From: Ignavibacteriales bacterium
GTDB lineage: Bacteria; Bacteroidota; Ignavibacteria; Ignavibacteriales; Ignavibacteriaceae
Length of the DNA stretch: 24,769 nt
NCBI GenBank assembly: GCA_003142915.1
Contig: PLNZ01000296.1
Coordinates: forward strand, 7,221 to 31,989
Direction: 5' to 3'
This document shows, piece after piece, positions 8,142-14,994 of this stretch. Within the stretch, counting starts at the first letter, position 1. The number at the start of each line of letters is the position of its first letter. Below the pieces are notes generated by a model. The model was not told the DNA's origin, searched no databases, and saw nothing but the letters and a program-made list of their open reading frames with translations. A program made the translations under genes and the position numbers.

Positions 8142-8579
8142 ATGACATATATCAAGTTTGGCCCAGGGAATGATTTTAATGCGTTTAATAAAAAATTGCA
8201 TAATTTTTTTGATGAATTCCCGAATATTGGTCTTAATGTCAACTATTCGGTAAAACCAAGAACGGATTTTTATTCTGATGAAGAAAATGTTTACCTCGAA
8301 ATTGAAATTCCGGGCGTAAAAAAAGAAGATATTAAAATTTCATTAAATAATAATGTTTTAACACTTTCCGGTGAAAAGAAAGATTTATACAAGAACAATA
8401 AGAACAATCCAGTTATTAAATCCGAAAGAAATTTTGGGCCCTTTACAAGAAGTTTCCAGCTTCCGGAAGGTTTGAACACTGATAATATTGAAGCATCATA
8501 TGAAGATGGAATTTTGAAAATAATAGTTGCAAGAAAAACAAAAAGCACAGCACAGGAAAAAGAAATTAAAATTAACTAA
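8142..8579 (+). CDS. Small heat-shock protein, Hsp20/alpha-crystallin family
   Basis: This 145-residue ATP-independent holdase binds unfolding proteins and hands them to DnaK. The alpha-crystallin domain covers about residues 38-135. It shows the opening 'PRTDFYSDEENVYLEIEIPG', 'VLTLSGEKK', the strand 'FTRSFQLPEG' and the diagnostic G-x-L in 'EDGILKI'. The C-terminal tail carries an I-x-I motif (I-K-I in 'KEIKIN') that normally docks neighbouring subunits in oligomers. The ATG at 8142 follows a good AAGGAG at 8130-8135. dnaK starts 57 bases downstream on the same strand, so the pair is probably co-expressed under heat or envelope stress. It differs clearly from the second hsp20 at 10682, so the two are not a recent duplication. 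Confidence 0.95.
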   Translation: MTYIKFGPGNDFNAFNKKLHNFFDEFPNIGLNVNYSVKPRTDFYSDEENVYLEIEIPGVKKEDIKISLNNNVLTLSGEKKDLYKNNKNNPVIKSERNFGPFTRSFQLPEGLNTDNIEASYEDGILKIIVARKTKSTAQEKEIKIN

Positions 8580-8636
8580 TAAATGCGGCAGAAATATGTC
8601 TGCTGTTGGTACTATACATAGAAGGAGTGATTTAGA

Positions 8637-10574
8637 ATGGGAAAAATAATAGGAATCGACTTAGGTACAACAAATTCATGCGTTGCAGTTATGGAAGGCA
8701 ACGATCCGGTTGTAATACCTAATTCCGAAGGCGGCAGAACAACACCATCTGTAGTTGCTTTTACAAAAACGGGCGAAAGATTAGTTGGTCAACCTGCAAA
8801 AAGACAAGCAATTACTAATCCGAAGAATACGGTCTTTTCGATTAAAAGATTTATGGGAAGATTGATTAACGAAGTTCAGGATGAAAAAACTAAAGTTCCA
8901 TATGAAGTAATCCCGGGTGATAATAATTCAGCGCGCGTTAAGATTGGCGACCGCGTTTATTCCCCGCCTGAAATTAGTGCAATGATTTTACAGAAGATGA
9001 AAAAAACTGCCGAAGAGTATCTTGGTCAGGAAGTAACCGAAGCTGTAATTACCGTACCGGCTTACTTTAATGATTCTCAAAGGCAGGCAACTAAGGATGC
9101 GGGAGAAATTGCAGGATTAAAGGTTAGAAGAATAATTAATGAGCCTACGGCCGCAGCTCTTGCTTATGGATTGGATAAAAAGACTAAAGATCATATTGTA
9201 GCCGTATATGATTTAGGCGGCGGTACATTTGATGTTTCTGTTATGCAGCTTGGCGACGGAGTATTTGAAGTTAAATCTACCAACGGCGATACACATCTTG
9301 GCGGCGATGATTTTGATCAAAGGATAATAGACTTTCTTGCTGATGAATTTAAGAGGCAGGAAGGTATTGATTTACGAAAAGATCCTATGGCGTTACAACG
9401 ATTGAAGGAAGCCGCAGAAAAGGCGAAGATTGAGCTTTCAACTTCAGCTACAACCGATGTTAATCTTCCATTCATTACGGCAACGCAGGATGGTCCAAAA
9501 CATCTTAACGTAAATTTAGCAAGAGCTAAACTTGAACAGCTTATTGATGATCTGGTTCAACGCACCAAAATTCCGTGCGAACAGGCTATTAAAGATTCCG
9601 GCGTATCGGCTTCTGAAATCAGCGAAGTTATTCTTGTGGGCGGTTCAACAAGAATACCGATGGTTCAGGAACTTGTTAAAAAGATTTTTGGAAGAGAGCC
9701 GCATAAAGGCGTTAACCCTGACGAAGTTGTTGCAATCGGCGCAGCTATACAGGGCGGTGTTTTAACAGGTGATGTGAAGGATGTTCTTCTGCTTGATGTC
9801 ACTCCGTTATCGCTTGGGATTGAAACGCTTGGCGGCGTAATGACTAAATTGATCGAAGCAAACACAACTATTCCCACCAGGAAAAGTGAAGTGTTCTCAA
9901 CTGCTTCCGACAGCCAGCCTTCCGTTGAAATTAATGTTCTACAGGGTGAACGTCCTATGGCTGCCGATAACAGAACTCTTGGCAGGTTTCATCTTGACGG
10001 CATTCCACCTGCACCGCGCGGAATTCCCCAGGTGGAGGTAACATTTGATATTGATGTAAATGGAATCCTTCATGTAGCAGCAAAGGATAAGGCTACCGGT
10101 AAGGAACAAAAAATTAGCATTACTTCTTCCAGCGGTTTATCTAATGACGAAGTCGAAAAAATGAAGCAGAGTGCAAAAGAACATGCAGCCGATGATAAAA
10201 GAAAGAAAGAAGCTGTTGAAGTTAAAAACCAGGCAGATTCTCTTGTGTTTCAGACAAAGAAGCAGATTGAAGAGTTGAAGGATAAAATTCCCGCAGATGC
10301 AAAGTCTAAGCTTGAAGCTGAGATTAAGAAATCGGAAGATGCTATTTCATCAAATAATACGGAACAAATGAAATCTGCAACCGAATCTTTGAACAAAGTT
10401 TGGAATGAAATTGCTTCACAGCTTTATTCGCAGGCAGGCGCCGATCAGAAGCAGCAAGAACAACCACATAGTGCGCCGGATGATAGTGCAACCGGCAGCA
10501 GTGATAAAGGAAAAGGCGGCGATAAAAATGTGCAGGATGCTTCTTATGAAGTAGTTGATGATGACAAGAAATAA
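8637..10574 (+). CDS. dnaK: Molecular chaperone DnaK (Hsp70)
   Basis: This 645-residue Hsp70 is full length. The N-terminal ATPase domain (about 1-380) opens with 'GIDLGTTNSCVAVMEG' and contains 'NDSQRQATKDAG', 'NEPTAAALAYG', 'VYDLGGGTFDVS', 'GDTHLGGDDFD' and 'LVGGSTRIP'. The hydrophobic linker 'VLLLDVTPLSLG' begins at residue 383. The beta-sandwich substrate domain follows to about 505, then the helical lid, then a low-complexity Gln/Gly/Asp tail ending 'YEVVDDDKK', which resembles the acidic bacterial DnaK end. AAGGAG at 8622-8627 precedes the ATG. A strong hairpin terminator follows. GrpE and DnaJ are not nearby; instead two small heat-shock protein genes flank it. Confidence 0.98.
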   Translation: MGKIIGIDLGTTNSCVAVMEGNDPVVIPNSEGGRTTPSVVAFTKTGERLVGQPAKRQAITNPKNTVFSIKRFMGRLINEVQDEKTKVPYEVIPGDNNSARVKIGDRVYSPPEISAMILQKMKKTAEEYLGQEVTEAVITVPAYFNDSQRQATKDAGEIAGLKVRRIINEPTAAALAYGLDKKTKDHIVAVYDLGGGTFDVSVMQLGDGVFEVKSTNGDTHLGGDDFDQRIIDFLADEFKRQEGIDLRKDPMALQRLKEAAEKAKIELSTSATTDVNLPFITATQDGPKHLNVNLARAKLEQLIDDLVQRTKIPCEQAIKDSGVSASEISEVILVGGSTRIPMVQELVKKIFGREPHKGVNPDEVVAIGAAIQGGVLTGDVKDVLLLDVTPLSLGIETLGGVMTKLIEANTTIPTRKSEVFSTASDSQPSVEINVLQGERPMAADNRTLGRFHLDGIPPAPRGIPQVEVTFDIDVNGILHVAAKDKATGKEQKISITSSSGLSNDEVEKMKQSAKEHAADDKRKKEAVEVKNQADSLVFQTKKQIEELKDKIPADAKSKLEAEIKKSEDAISSNNTEQMKSATESLNKVWNEIASQLYSQAGADQKQQEQPHSAPDDSATGSSDKGKGGDKNVQDASYEVVDDDKK

Positions 10575-10588
10575 TTAGCAGATAAATA

Positions 10589-10625
10589 TGCAGACCGGGC
10601 AGTTTGCCCGGTCTGCACTTTCTTT
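10589..10625 (+). terminator. Rho-independent terminator after dnaK
   Basis: A perfect 13-base-pair inverted repeat (TGCAGACCGGGCA at 10589-10601, GTT loop, complementary arm at 10605-10617) is followed by CTTTCTTT. The GC-rich stem contrasts sharply with its AT-rich surroundings. It lies 15 bases after the dnaK stop and separates dnaK from the second hsp20. The T tract is interrupted by C, so read-through may be partial. Confidence 0.9.
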
Positions 10626-10681
10626 ACAAAACAAAGTTTAATACTAAAAACAAAAAATAAAAATAAATGAAAGGGATAACT

Positions 10682-11083
10682 ATGTCCGAGTATAAAGGAA
10701 CTTCAACAACAGAAGTTCTTGAAGAACAAAAATCGTGGGAAGATTCTGTAAAATGTGAACCCAGCATTGCTCCAGCAGTAGATATATATGAAACAGGGGA
10801 AGAATTCGTCCTAATTGCCGGACTTCCCGGAGTATTTAAGGAGAACGTTCATCTTAAATTGGAAGAAAATTTCTTATCTATTTTTGGTAAGGTCAATTAT
10901 AATGAATCGTTAGAAAAAAAATATACCTTAAATGAAAGCGTATTTGCAAACTATTATAGGAATTTTAAACTTTCGGATGGTATAGATGTTGCCAAGATTT
11001 CAGCTAAATATGAAAACGGCCGGTTAACAGTCAACCTTCCAAAACATGATAAGGTAAAGCCAAAAACAATTAGCGTAAGCTAA
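10682..11083 (+). CDS. Second Hsp20/alpha-crystallin protein
   Basis: This 133-residue small heat-shock protein has its alpha-crystallin domain at about 30-125: 'PAVDIYETGEEFVLIAGLPG', 'FLSIFGKVN', 'YYRNFKLSDGID' and the G-x-L turn in 'ENGRLTV'. The tail 'KPKTISVS' provides an I-x-V docking motif. I prefer ATG at 10682 because AAAGGG at 10670-10675 is well placed for it; the in-frame ATG at 10667 would add five residues and lacks a comparable site. It is bracketed by the dnaK terminator upstream and its own terminator downstream. It may therefore be a separate transcript or receive read-through. It lacks the first paralogue's long N-terminal arm sequence and may form hetero-oligomers with it, which is inference. 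Confidence 0.93.
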   Translation: MSEYKGTSTTEVLEEQKSWEDSVKCEPSIAPAVDIYETGEEFVLIAGLPGVFKENVHLKLEENFLSIFGKVNYNESLEKKYTLNESVFANYYRNFKLSDGIDVAKISAKYENGRLTVNLPKHDKVKPKTISVS

Positions 11084-11104
11084 TAAATCAACTCATCTAT
11101 GTAT

Positions 11105-11133
11105 AAAGCCCCGATAAAATCGGGGCTTTTTTT
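11105..11133 (+). terminator. Rho-independent terminator after second hsp20
   Basis: An 11-base-pair perfect stem (AAAGCCCCGAT at 11105-11115, AAA loop, ATCGGGGCTTT at 11119-11129) runs into seven consecutive Ts at 11127-11133. It is a textbook intrinsic terminator 21 bases after the hsp20 stop and closes the chaperone cluster. Confidence 0.96.
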
Positions 11134-11295
11134 GTATGAACCGGTAAGATATGTGATATTAAACCATTTCTATTATGAAGTTGTCTATACGCAATGGATA
11201 ATTTTAGTAAAAAGAATATTATTACACTTTAATTCTTAAAAAGATTTATTTAATTTTAAAATTTAAATAAAATTTGTTTTGGAAATGATCAGGTA

Positions 11296-12390
11296 ATGAC
11301 TCAGAGTTCGAAGAAGAATAGGATTATATTTATTGATTTGATGAGAGCGTTTGCAGTGATTCAGATGGTTCAAGGGCATACTGTTGATGTACTTCTATCC
11401 AATGATTACAGGAATATGAATTCACCCTTATTTTCTTTCTGGTTTTTTATGAGGGGAATGACGGCGCCGATTTTTTTATTTACTGCCGGTACTGTTTTCA
11501 CATATTTATTTAGATTAGTAAACGAACCTTTCGCTGCCAATCCCAGAGTAAAAAAAGGGATTAAAAGATTTTTCTTATTGATATTTCTTGGATATTTACT
11601 TCGCTATCCGGCACCGTCAATTATTAATTTTTCCGGCGTTACTGCTTATGCCTGGAAAAATTTTTTCGCAATAGACGTACTGCATTTAATTGGCTTTGGC
11701 ATTTTTTTCCTGATGATACTTTTATTGGCCGCTGAAAAATTTAAGATAAACGATTATGTAATTTTTTCTGCCGGAGCGCTTTTTTTCTTTGGTTTATATC
11801 AACCGTTTAGTTCTATAAACTGGCTTAATTACTTTCCAGTTTGGATTGCAGATTATTTCTATAACGGCAGCGGTTCTAATTTTCCGTTGTTCCCGTGGAC
11901 CGGCTACGTAATTGCCGGAGGAGCTCTTGGCAGTTATCTTGCAAAACATCCGGCAAGCTTCAAATCAATAAAATTTAGCTTTTGGCTTGCAGGTTTTGGG
12001 GCTGCATTAGTCATTTTTGCTTTATTAGGCAACGAGCTTGAAATTTTATTATACGGTCATTCAAATTTCTGGACTACAAGCCCCAACCTTATCTTTTACA
12101 GGCTTGGAATTGTTCTTATTCTTAATTCCTTAGTTTCTATAATTGCACTAAAGGTAAAATCCATACCAAGGATATTTATACTTGTCGGCAGAAATACTTT
12201 ATTAATTTATATTGTTCATCTTACTATTTTGTACGGCAGCGCCTGGAACCCCGGTTTAATAAGTATCTTGGATAAAAGCCTTGGTATTTGGAACACAATC
12301 GGTATGACTCTTCTCATGTTAACCGCAATGGCGTTTATGGTATTAATAATCCATTGGTTTAAACTTCAGAACAAACAGATAGAGACATAA
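11296..12390 (+). CDS. Multi-pass membrane acyltransferase-like protein (HGSNAT/DUF1624 type)
   Basis: This 364-residue integral membrane protein has about ten hydrophobic segments. The N-terminus 'RIIFIDLMRAFAVIQMVQGH' places a His (H28) at the end of the first membrane helix, as in membrane O/N-acyltransferases of the DUF1624/heparan-alpha-glucosaminide N-acetyltransferase-like and acyltransferase-3 groups. Near the C-terminus 'GRNTLLIYIVHLTILYG' matches the 'N-L-x-Y-x-x-H' helix common to these families. Such proteins move acyl groups onto envelope sugars or lipids; the actual substrate cannot be told. It is monocistronic by spacing: 212 bases after the hsp20 stop with a terminator between, and 127 bases before ruvB. 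A weak AGGT precedes the ATG. The subfamily is uncertain. Confidence 0.72.
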   Translation: MTQSSKKNRIIFIDLMRAFAVIQMVQGHTVDVLLSNDYRNMNSPLFSFWFFMRGMTAPIFLFTAGTVFTYLFRLVNEPFAANPRVKKGIKRFFLLIFLGYLLRYPAPSIINFSGVTAYAWKNFFAIDVLHLIGFGIFFLMILLLAAEKFKINDYVIFSAGALFFFGLYQPFSSINWLNYFPVWIADYFYNGSGSNFPLFPWTGYVIAGGALGSYLAKHPASFKSIKFSFWLAGFGAALVIFALLGNELEILLYGHSNFWTTSPNLIFYRLGIVLILNSLVSIIALKVKSIPRIFILVGRNTLLIYIVHLTILYGSAWNPGLISILDKSLGIWNTIGMTLLMLTAMAFMVLIIHWFKLQNKQIET

Positions 12391-12517
12391 TTAACCTACG
12401 ATGAAAGAATAAATATATTTATAGTCACGAAATACTTTTTGTTATTTATGTTTGTTCCAATTATTCTATTTAATTTAGTCCATCAGTTTTTTTTATTATT
12501 TATAACAATATAAGCAT

Positions 12518-13546
12518 GTGAGAAAATCTGCATCAACAAACCCGGAAACGAACGAGGAAGATAAACAATACGAACAATCTCTGCGTCCTTCAAGATTATC
12601 AGATTTTTCCGGTCAGCCTAAAATTACAGATAATTTAAATGTTTTTGTTTCCGCCGCATTAAAACGCGGAGAGGCGCTAGATCATGTATTGCTGACAGGT
12701 CCTCCTGGGTTAGGAAAAACTACTCTTGCCCATATCATTGCCCATGAAATTGGCGTAAAGCTGAAAATTACCTCCGGGCCAGTTCTTGAAAAACCCGGTG
12801 ACCTTGCCGGTTTATTAACTACATTGGAAGAGAAATCGGTCCTGTTTATAGATGAAATACATAGGTTAAGCCCTGTTGTTGAGGAATATCTTTATTCGGC
12901 GATGGAAGATTATAAACTGGATATTATGATTGACAGCGGCCCGAATGCCAGGTCAATACAAATAAGTCTTCCTAAATACACTTTAATTGGTGCAACTACA
13001 AGAGCAGGCATGTTAACTTCTCCTTTAAGAGATAGATTCGGAATAAAATTTAGACTGGATTATTATGATTCTGAAATTCTAAAAAAAATAGTCAAGCGTT
13101 CCTGCCAAATCCTTGACATTAACATTGATGAAGATGCCGCTTATGAAATTGCAAAGCGATCCAGAGGCACGCCAAGAATCGCCAACCGCCTGCTACGAAG
13201 AACTCGCGATTTTGCCGACTTTGAAAATAAAAAAGTAATTGATGTTGAAATTTCTAAAAAAGCATTGGCTGCATTGGAAGTTGACGAGTATGGGCTTGAT
13301 GAAATGGATAAAGAAATTATTCTTGCAATAATTGAAAAATATAAGGGTGGACCGGTTGGATTAAATACTCTTGCTGTTGCAGTAAATGAAGACCCCGGTA
13401 CTATTGAAGAAGTATATGAGCCGTTTTTAATTCAGCAGGGTTTTATAAACCGTACACCTCGCGGCAGGGAAGCTACGGATCTTGCCTATAAAAGATTTGG
13501 TAAAACTAAATTCGATGATAAAGATTTAACTTCATTGTTCGGTTGA
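12518..13546 (+). CDS. ruvB: Holliday junction branch-migration ATPase RuvB
   Basis: RuvB is the hexameric motor that drives branch migration with RuvA. The 342-residue protein shows 'LRPSRLSDFSGQPKI', Walker A at G61-T68 (GPPGLGKT), Walker B at D112-E113 (DEIHRL), sensor 'LIGATTRAGMLTSPLRDRFG' holding the arginine-finger region around R171/R173, and the winged-helix ending 'RTPRGREATDLAYKRFG'. The start must be GTG at 12518: an in-frame stop lies five codons upstream and no ATG occurs before the conserved region. The overlapping ATG at 12516 is out of frame and stops at once. No ruvA or ruvC is adjacent, so the gene stands alone. A weak hairpin follows the stop. Confidence 0.97.
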   Translation: MRKSASTNPETNEEDKQYEQSLRPSRLSDFSGQPKITDNLNVFVSAALKRGEALDHVLLTGPPGLGKTTLAHIIAHEIGVKLKITSGPVLEKPGDLAGLLTTLEEKSVLFIDEIHRLSPVVEEYLYSAMEDYKLDIMIDSGPNARSIQISLPKYTLIGATTRAGMLTSPLRDRFGIKFRLDYYDSEILKKIVKRSCQILDINIDEDAAYEIAKRSRGTPRIANRLLRRTRDFADFENKKVIDVEISKKALAALEVDEYGLDEMDKEIILAIIEKYKGGPVGLNTLAVAVNEDPGTIEEVYEPFLIQQGFINRTPRGREATDLAYKRFGKTKFDDKDLTSLFG

Positions 13547-13575
13547 TACTTGCCCATATATTCCGGGTATCTTTA
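13545..13575 (+). terminator. Possible imperfect terminator between convergent ruvB and DUF2383 gene
   Basis: GATAC-(TTG)-CCC at 13545-13553 can pair with GGGTATC at 13565-13571 across an AT-rich loop, with a three-base bulge, followed by a short CTTT. It sits between two convergent genes where a terminator is expected. The stem is short and bulged, so this is tentative. Confidence 0.3.
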
Positions 13576-14025
13576 AGAATACACTGCACTTGGAAGATCA
13601 CTCTTAAATAAATATATAATTTTCTCATGAAGATTAACCGAAGCAAAATACTGTTTTGCAACAAAAGGTACTACTTCCCAAAGTATATCTCCGTTCATTG
13701 CTTTAGAATATTTGCTCAACACAATATCGTCTATTTTTTCACACTGTGCCAAAATTTCTATATCATCATCAAATGAGCCAAATTTCTCAAGAATTTTCTG
13801 GGAAATCTGAATATCTTTTCCATCAAACTTCCCGCCGGGTCACTTTATTTCGGTTTCAAGGCTATGTATGTTTCTATCCTTTTCATCAGCACAATTATTA
13901 AGTGTATTCTTTAGATATGGGTTTGTTATTTTATCGGACGTAGTTTTGAACAGGATGTTTTCCTCTTTGCAGATATTTATTAAATCCTCTAAAATAGAGA
14001 GTGTGACTTCTCTTACATTTTCCAT
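13573..14025 (-). pseudogene. DUF2383/PA2169-type four-helix-bundle protein, interrupted by TGA
   Basis: The minus-strand frame starts at ATG 14025, with AAAGG just upstream, and runs 150 codons to TAA at 13573-13575, broken only by a TGA at 13842-13840. Both halves fit one family. The first half has 'SILEDLINICKEENILF' and 'NPYLKNTLNNCADEKDRNIH'. The second has 'PGGKFDG' then 'DDDIEILAQCEKIDDIVL', 'SKYSKAM' and 'VAKQYFASVNLHEKI'. This matches the pattern of DUF2383 (ferritin-like helical bundle) proteins of about 145-150 residues. The stop lies just before the Gly-Gly that separates the two helical pairs. The downstream half keeps reading frame and coding character, so the lesion is recent, a sequencing error, or read through. 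I see no convincing SECIS-like hairpin after it. Function in this family is unknown, possibly stress related. Confidence 0.72.
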
Positions 14026-14452
14026 CACCTTTCGTAATAATATCGTTAGTTATAACTCATGTTTACAGATAATTAAAAAAATTGAGTCTAAGAGCTTTCC
14101 TTTACAATCAAATTGGTGGCAACGATTTTGACTAAGTTTTTAAATTTACCTCCTTTGTTTCAATTTTGTTAGTTAAAAATTTTAAAAGAAGATATAATTT
14201 TAAAATTAATTTGCAAATAATATTTCTCACAATTTTAAGAATTTATAACTATAGGGGTAAATTTTTGTACTATTGCTATTTAGCAAATAATGTGGGAACA
14301 TATAATATCGGCAATCATTAATTTCAAAAATCGTTCGAAGATTTGACACAGAAGGGTAATTTGAAGTTCAATAAGCGATTGATTTTGGCATTAAAATAAC
14401 AAGCAGTTAAAATATAACCGATGAATTAATTTAAATTTATTGCAGAAATTGC
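14026..14452. other. Long AT-rich stretch without a supportable gene
   Basis: I find no coding frame with conserved features here. The apparent plus-strand frame at 13868-14131 is an antisense shadow of the DUF2383 gene. Structures visible are an orphan AAAGGAGG on the minus strand (14156-14149) with no start codon after it, and a small palindrome TTGCTA-TT-TAGCAA at 14273-14286. There is also a TTGACA at 14343-14348 that has no -10 box at the right distance. The upstream part should hold the leftward DUF2383 promoter. Confidence 0.6.
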
Positions 14453-14488
14453 TTGACATTATTTACGGAGCGCAATATATTTTAGCCA
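14453..14488 (+). promoter_or_regulatory. Near-consensus sigma-70 promoter for a leaderless mRNA
   Basis: TTGACA at 14453-14458 is followed by an exact 17-base spacer and TATATT at 14476-14481. Counting the -10 box as -12 to -7 puts +1 at 14488, which is the A of the ATG of the secreted-protein gene. No ribosome binding site lies between box and start, which agrees with a leaderless transcript. It is the best promoter match in the window. Confidence 0.75.
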
Positions 14489-14880
14489 TGAAAAAAGGTC
14501 ATATTGTAATTTTCCTAATTCTTTTAGTTTATATTGCTACTGTCTTTGCAATTAGCCCTATAACTTTAGTTATGGGAAATAATGGCGCTCTTACTTGGAC
14601 TGTTTCAGGTATATCTCTATCTGCACAAGAAAGTTTCATTATACAAAGAAAAACTCCCCAAACAACTTTTGTGAATATTCAATCAATTCCCGCTTCAAGT
14701 AATAATTATTCTTATCAATGGACGGATCCTATATATAAAACCGCTGATGTATTTTATATATATCAAATACAATTAATTGATGCTAATGGTAATGTTATCG
14801 CTACATCGAATACAGGCAACTTAAACACTATTTCGGGCGTTAAACAAACATGGGGAAGTATAAAAGCTATGTTTAGGTAA
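14488..14880 (+). CDS. Small secreted protein with a fibronectin-III-like domain
   Basis: This 130-residue protein starts with a signal peptide (MKKGH, hydrophobic core, likely cleavage near 'VFA-IS'). One predicted beta-sandwich domain of about 90 residues follows, whose pattern of alternating hydrophobics ('FIIQRKTPQ', 'YSYQWTDP', 'FYIYQIQLID') resembles fibronectin type III modules. The C-terminus is a distinct short basic and aromatic tail, 'QTWGSIKAMFR'. I do not recognise a named family. The ATG at 14488 is preferred over the TTG at 14440, because the 16 extra codons would lie inside the promoter and delay the signal peptide. No ribosome site is present. The gene is isolated, 105 bases from the SpoIID gene. 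An envelope or surface role is inferred only from export and fold. Confidence 0.7.
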   Translation: MKKGHIVIFLILLVYIATVFAISPITLVMGNNGALTWTVSGISLSAQESFIIQRKTPQTTFVNIQSIPASSNNYSYQWTDPIYKTADVFYIYQIQLIDANGNVIATSNTGNLNTISGVKQTWGSIKAMFR

Positions 14881-14994
14881 TATTCTTTCATATAGTGTCC
14901 AATCTATTAAGCAAATCTTTAATTTTTTATCTAAAGAAAATATTATATTAATAACTCAGTTCTAATAAAGTAATATTAGCTTCGATTGATTGAA

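Noticed and set aside
8586..8602. Small hairpin GCAGA-TCTGC between hsp20 and dnaK as a terminator
   Set aside because: The stem has only five pairs and no T tract follows, so read-through into dnaK is expected.
13828..13842. UGA as selenocysteine in the DUF2383 gene
   Set aside because: No plausible SECIS stem-loop follows; CCCG/CGGG next to it is too tight to fold, and the family is not known to contain selenocysteine.
13868..14131. Plus-strand 87-codon frame in the ruvB-downstream gap
   Set aside because: It is antisense to the DUF2383 reading frame, lacks family motifs and has no ribosome site.
14343..14348. TTGACA that could be a second promoter before the secreted-protein gene
   Set aside because: At 15-19 bases downstream there is no TATAAT-like box; the closest hexamer is GTTCAA.
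14440..14487. TTG at 14440 as the start of the secreted protein
   Set aside because: The extra 16 codons cover both promoter boxes and put a charged stretch before the signal peptide; ATG 14488 begins a normal signal peptide.
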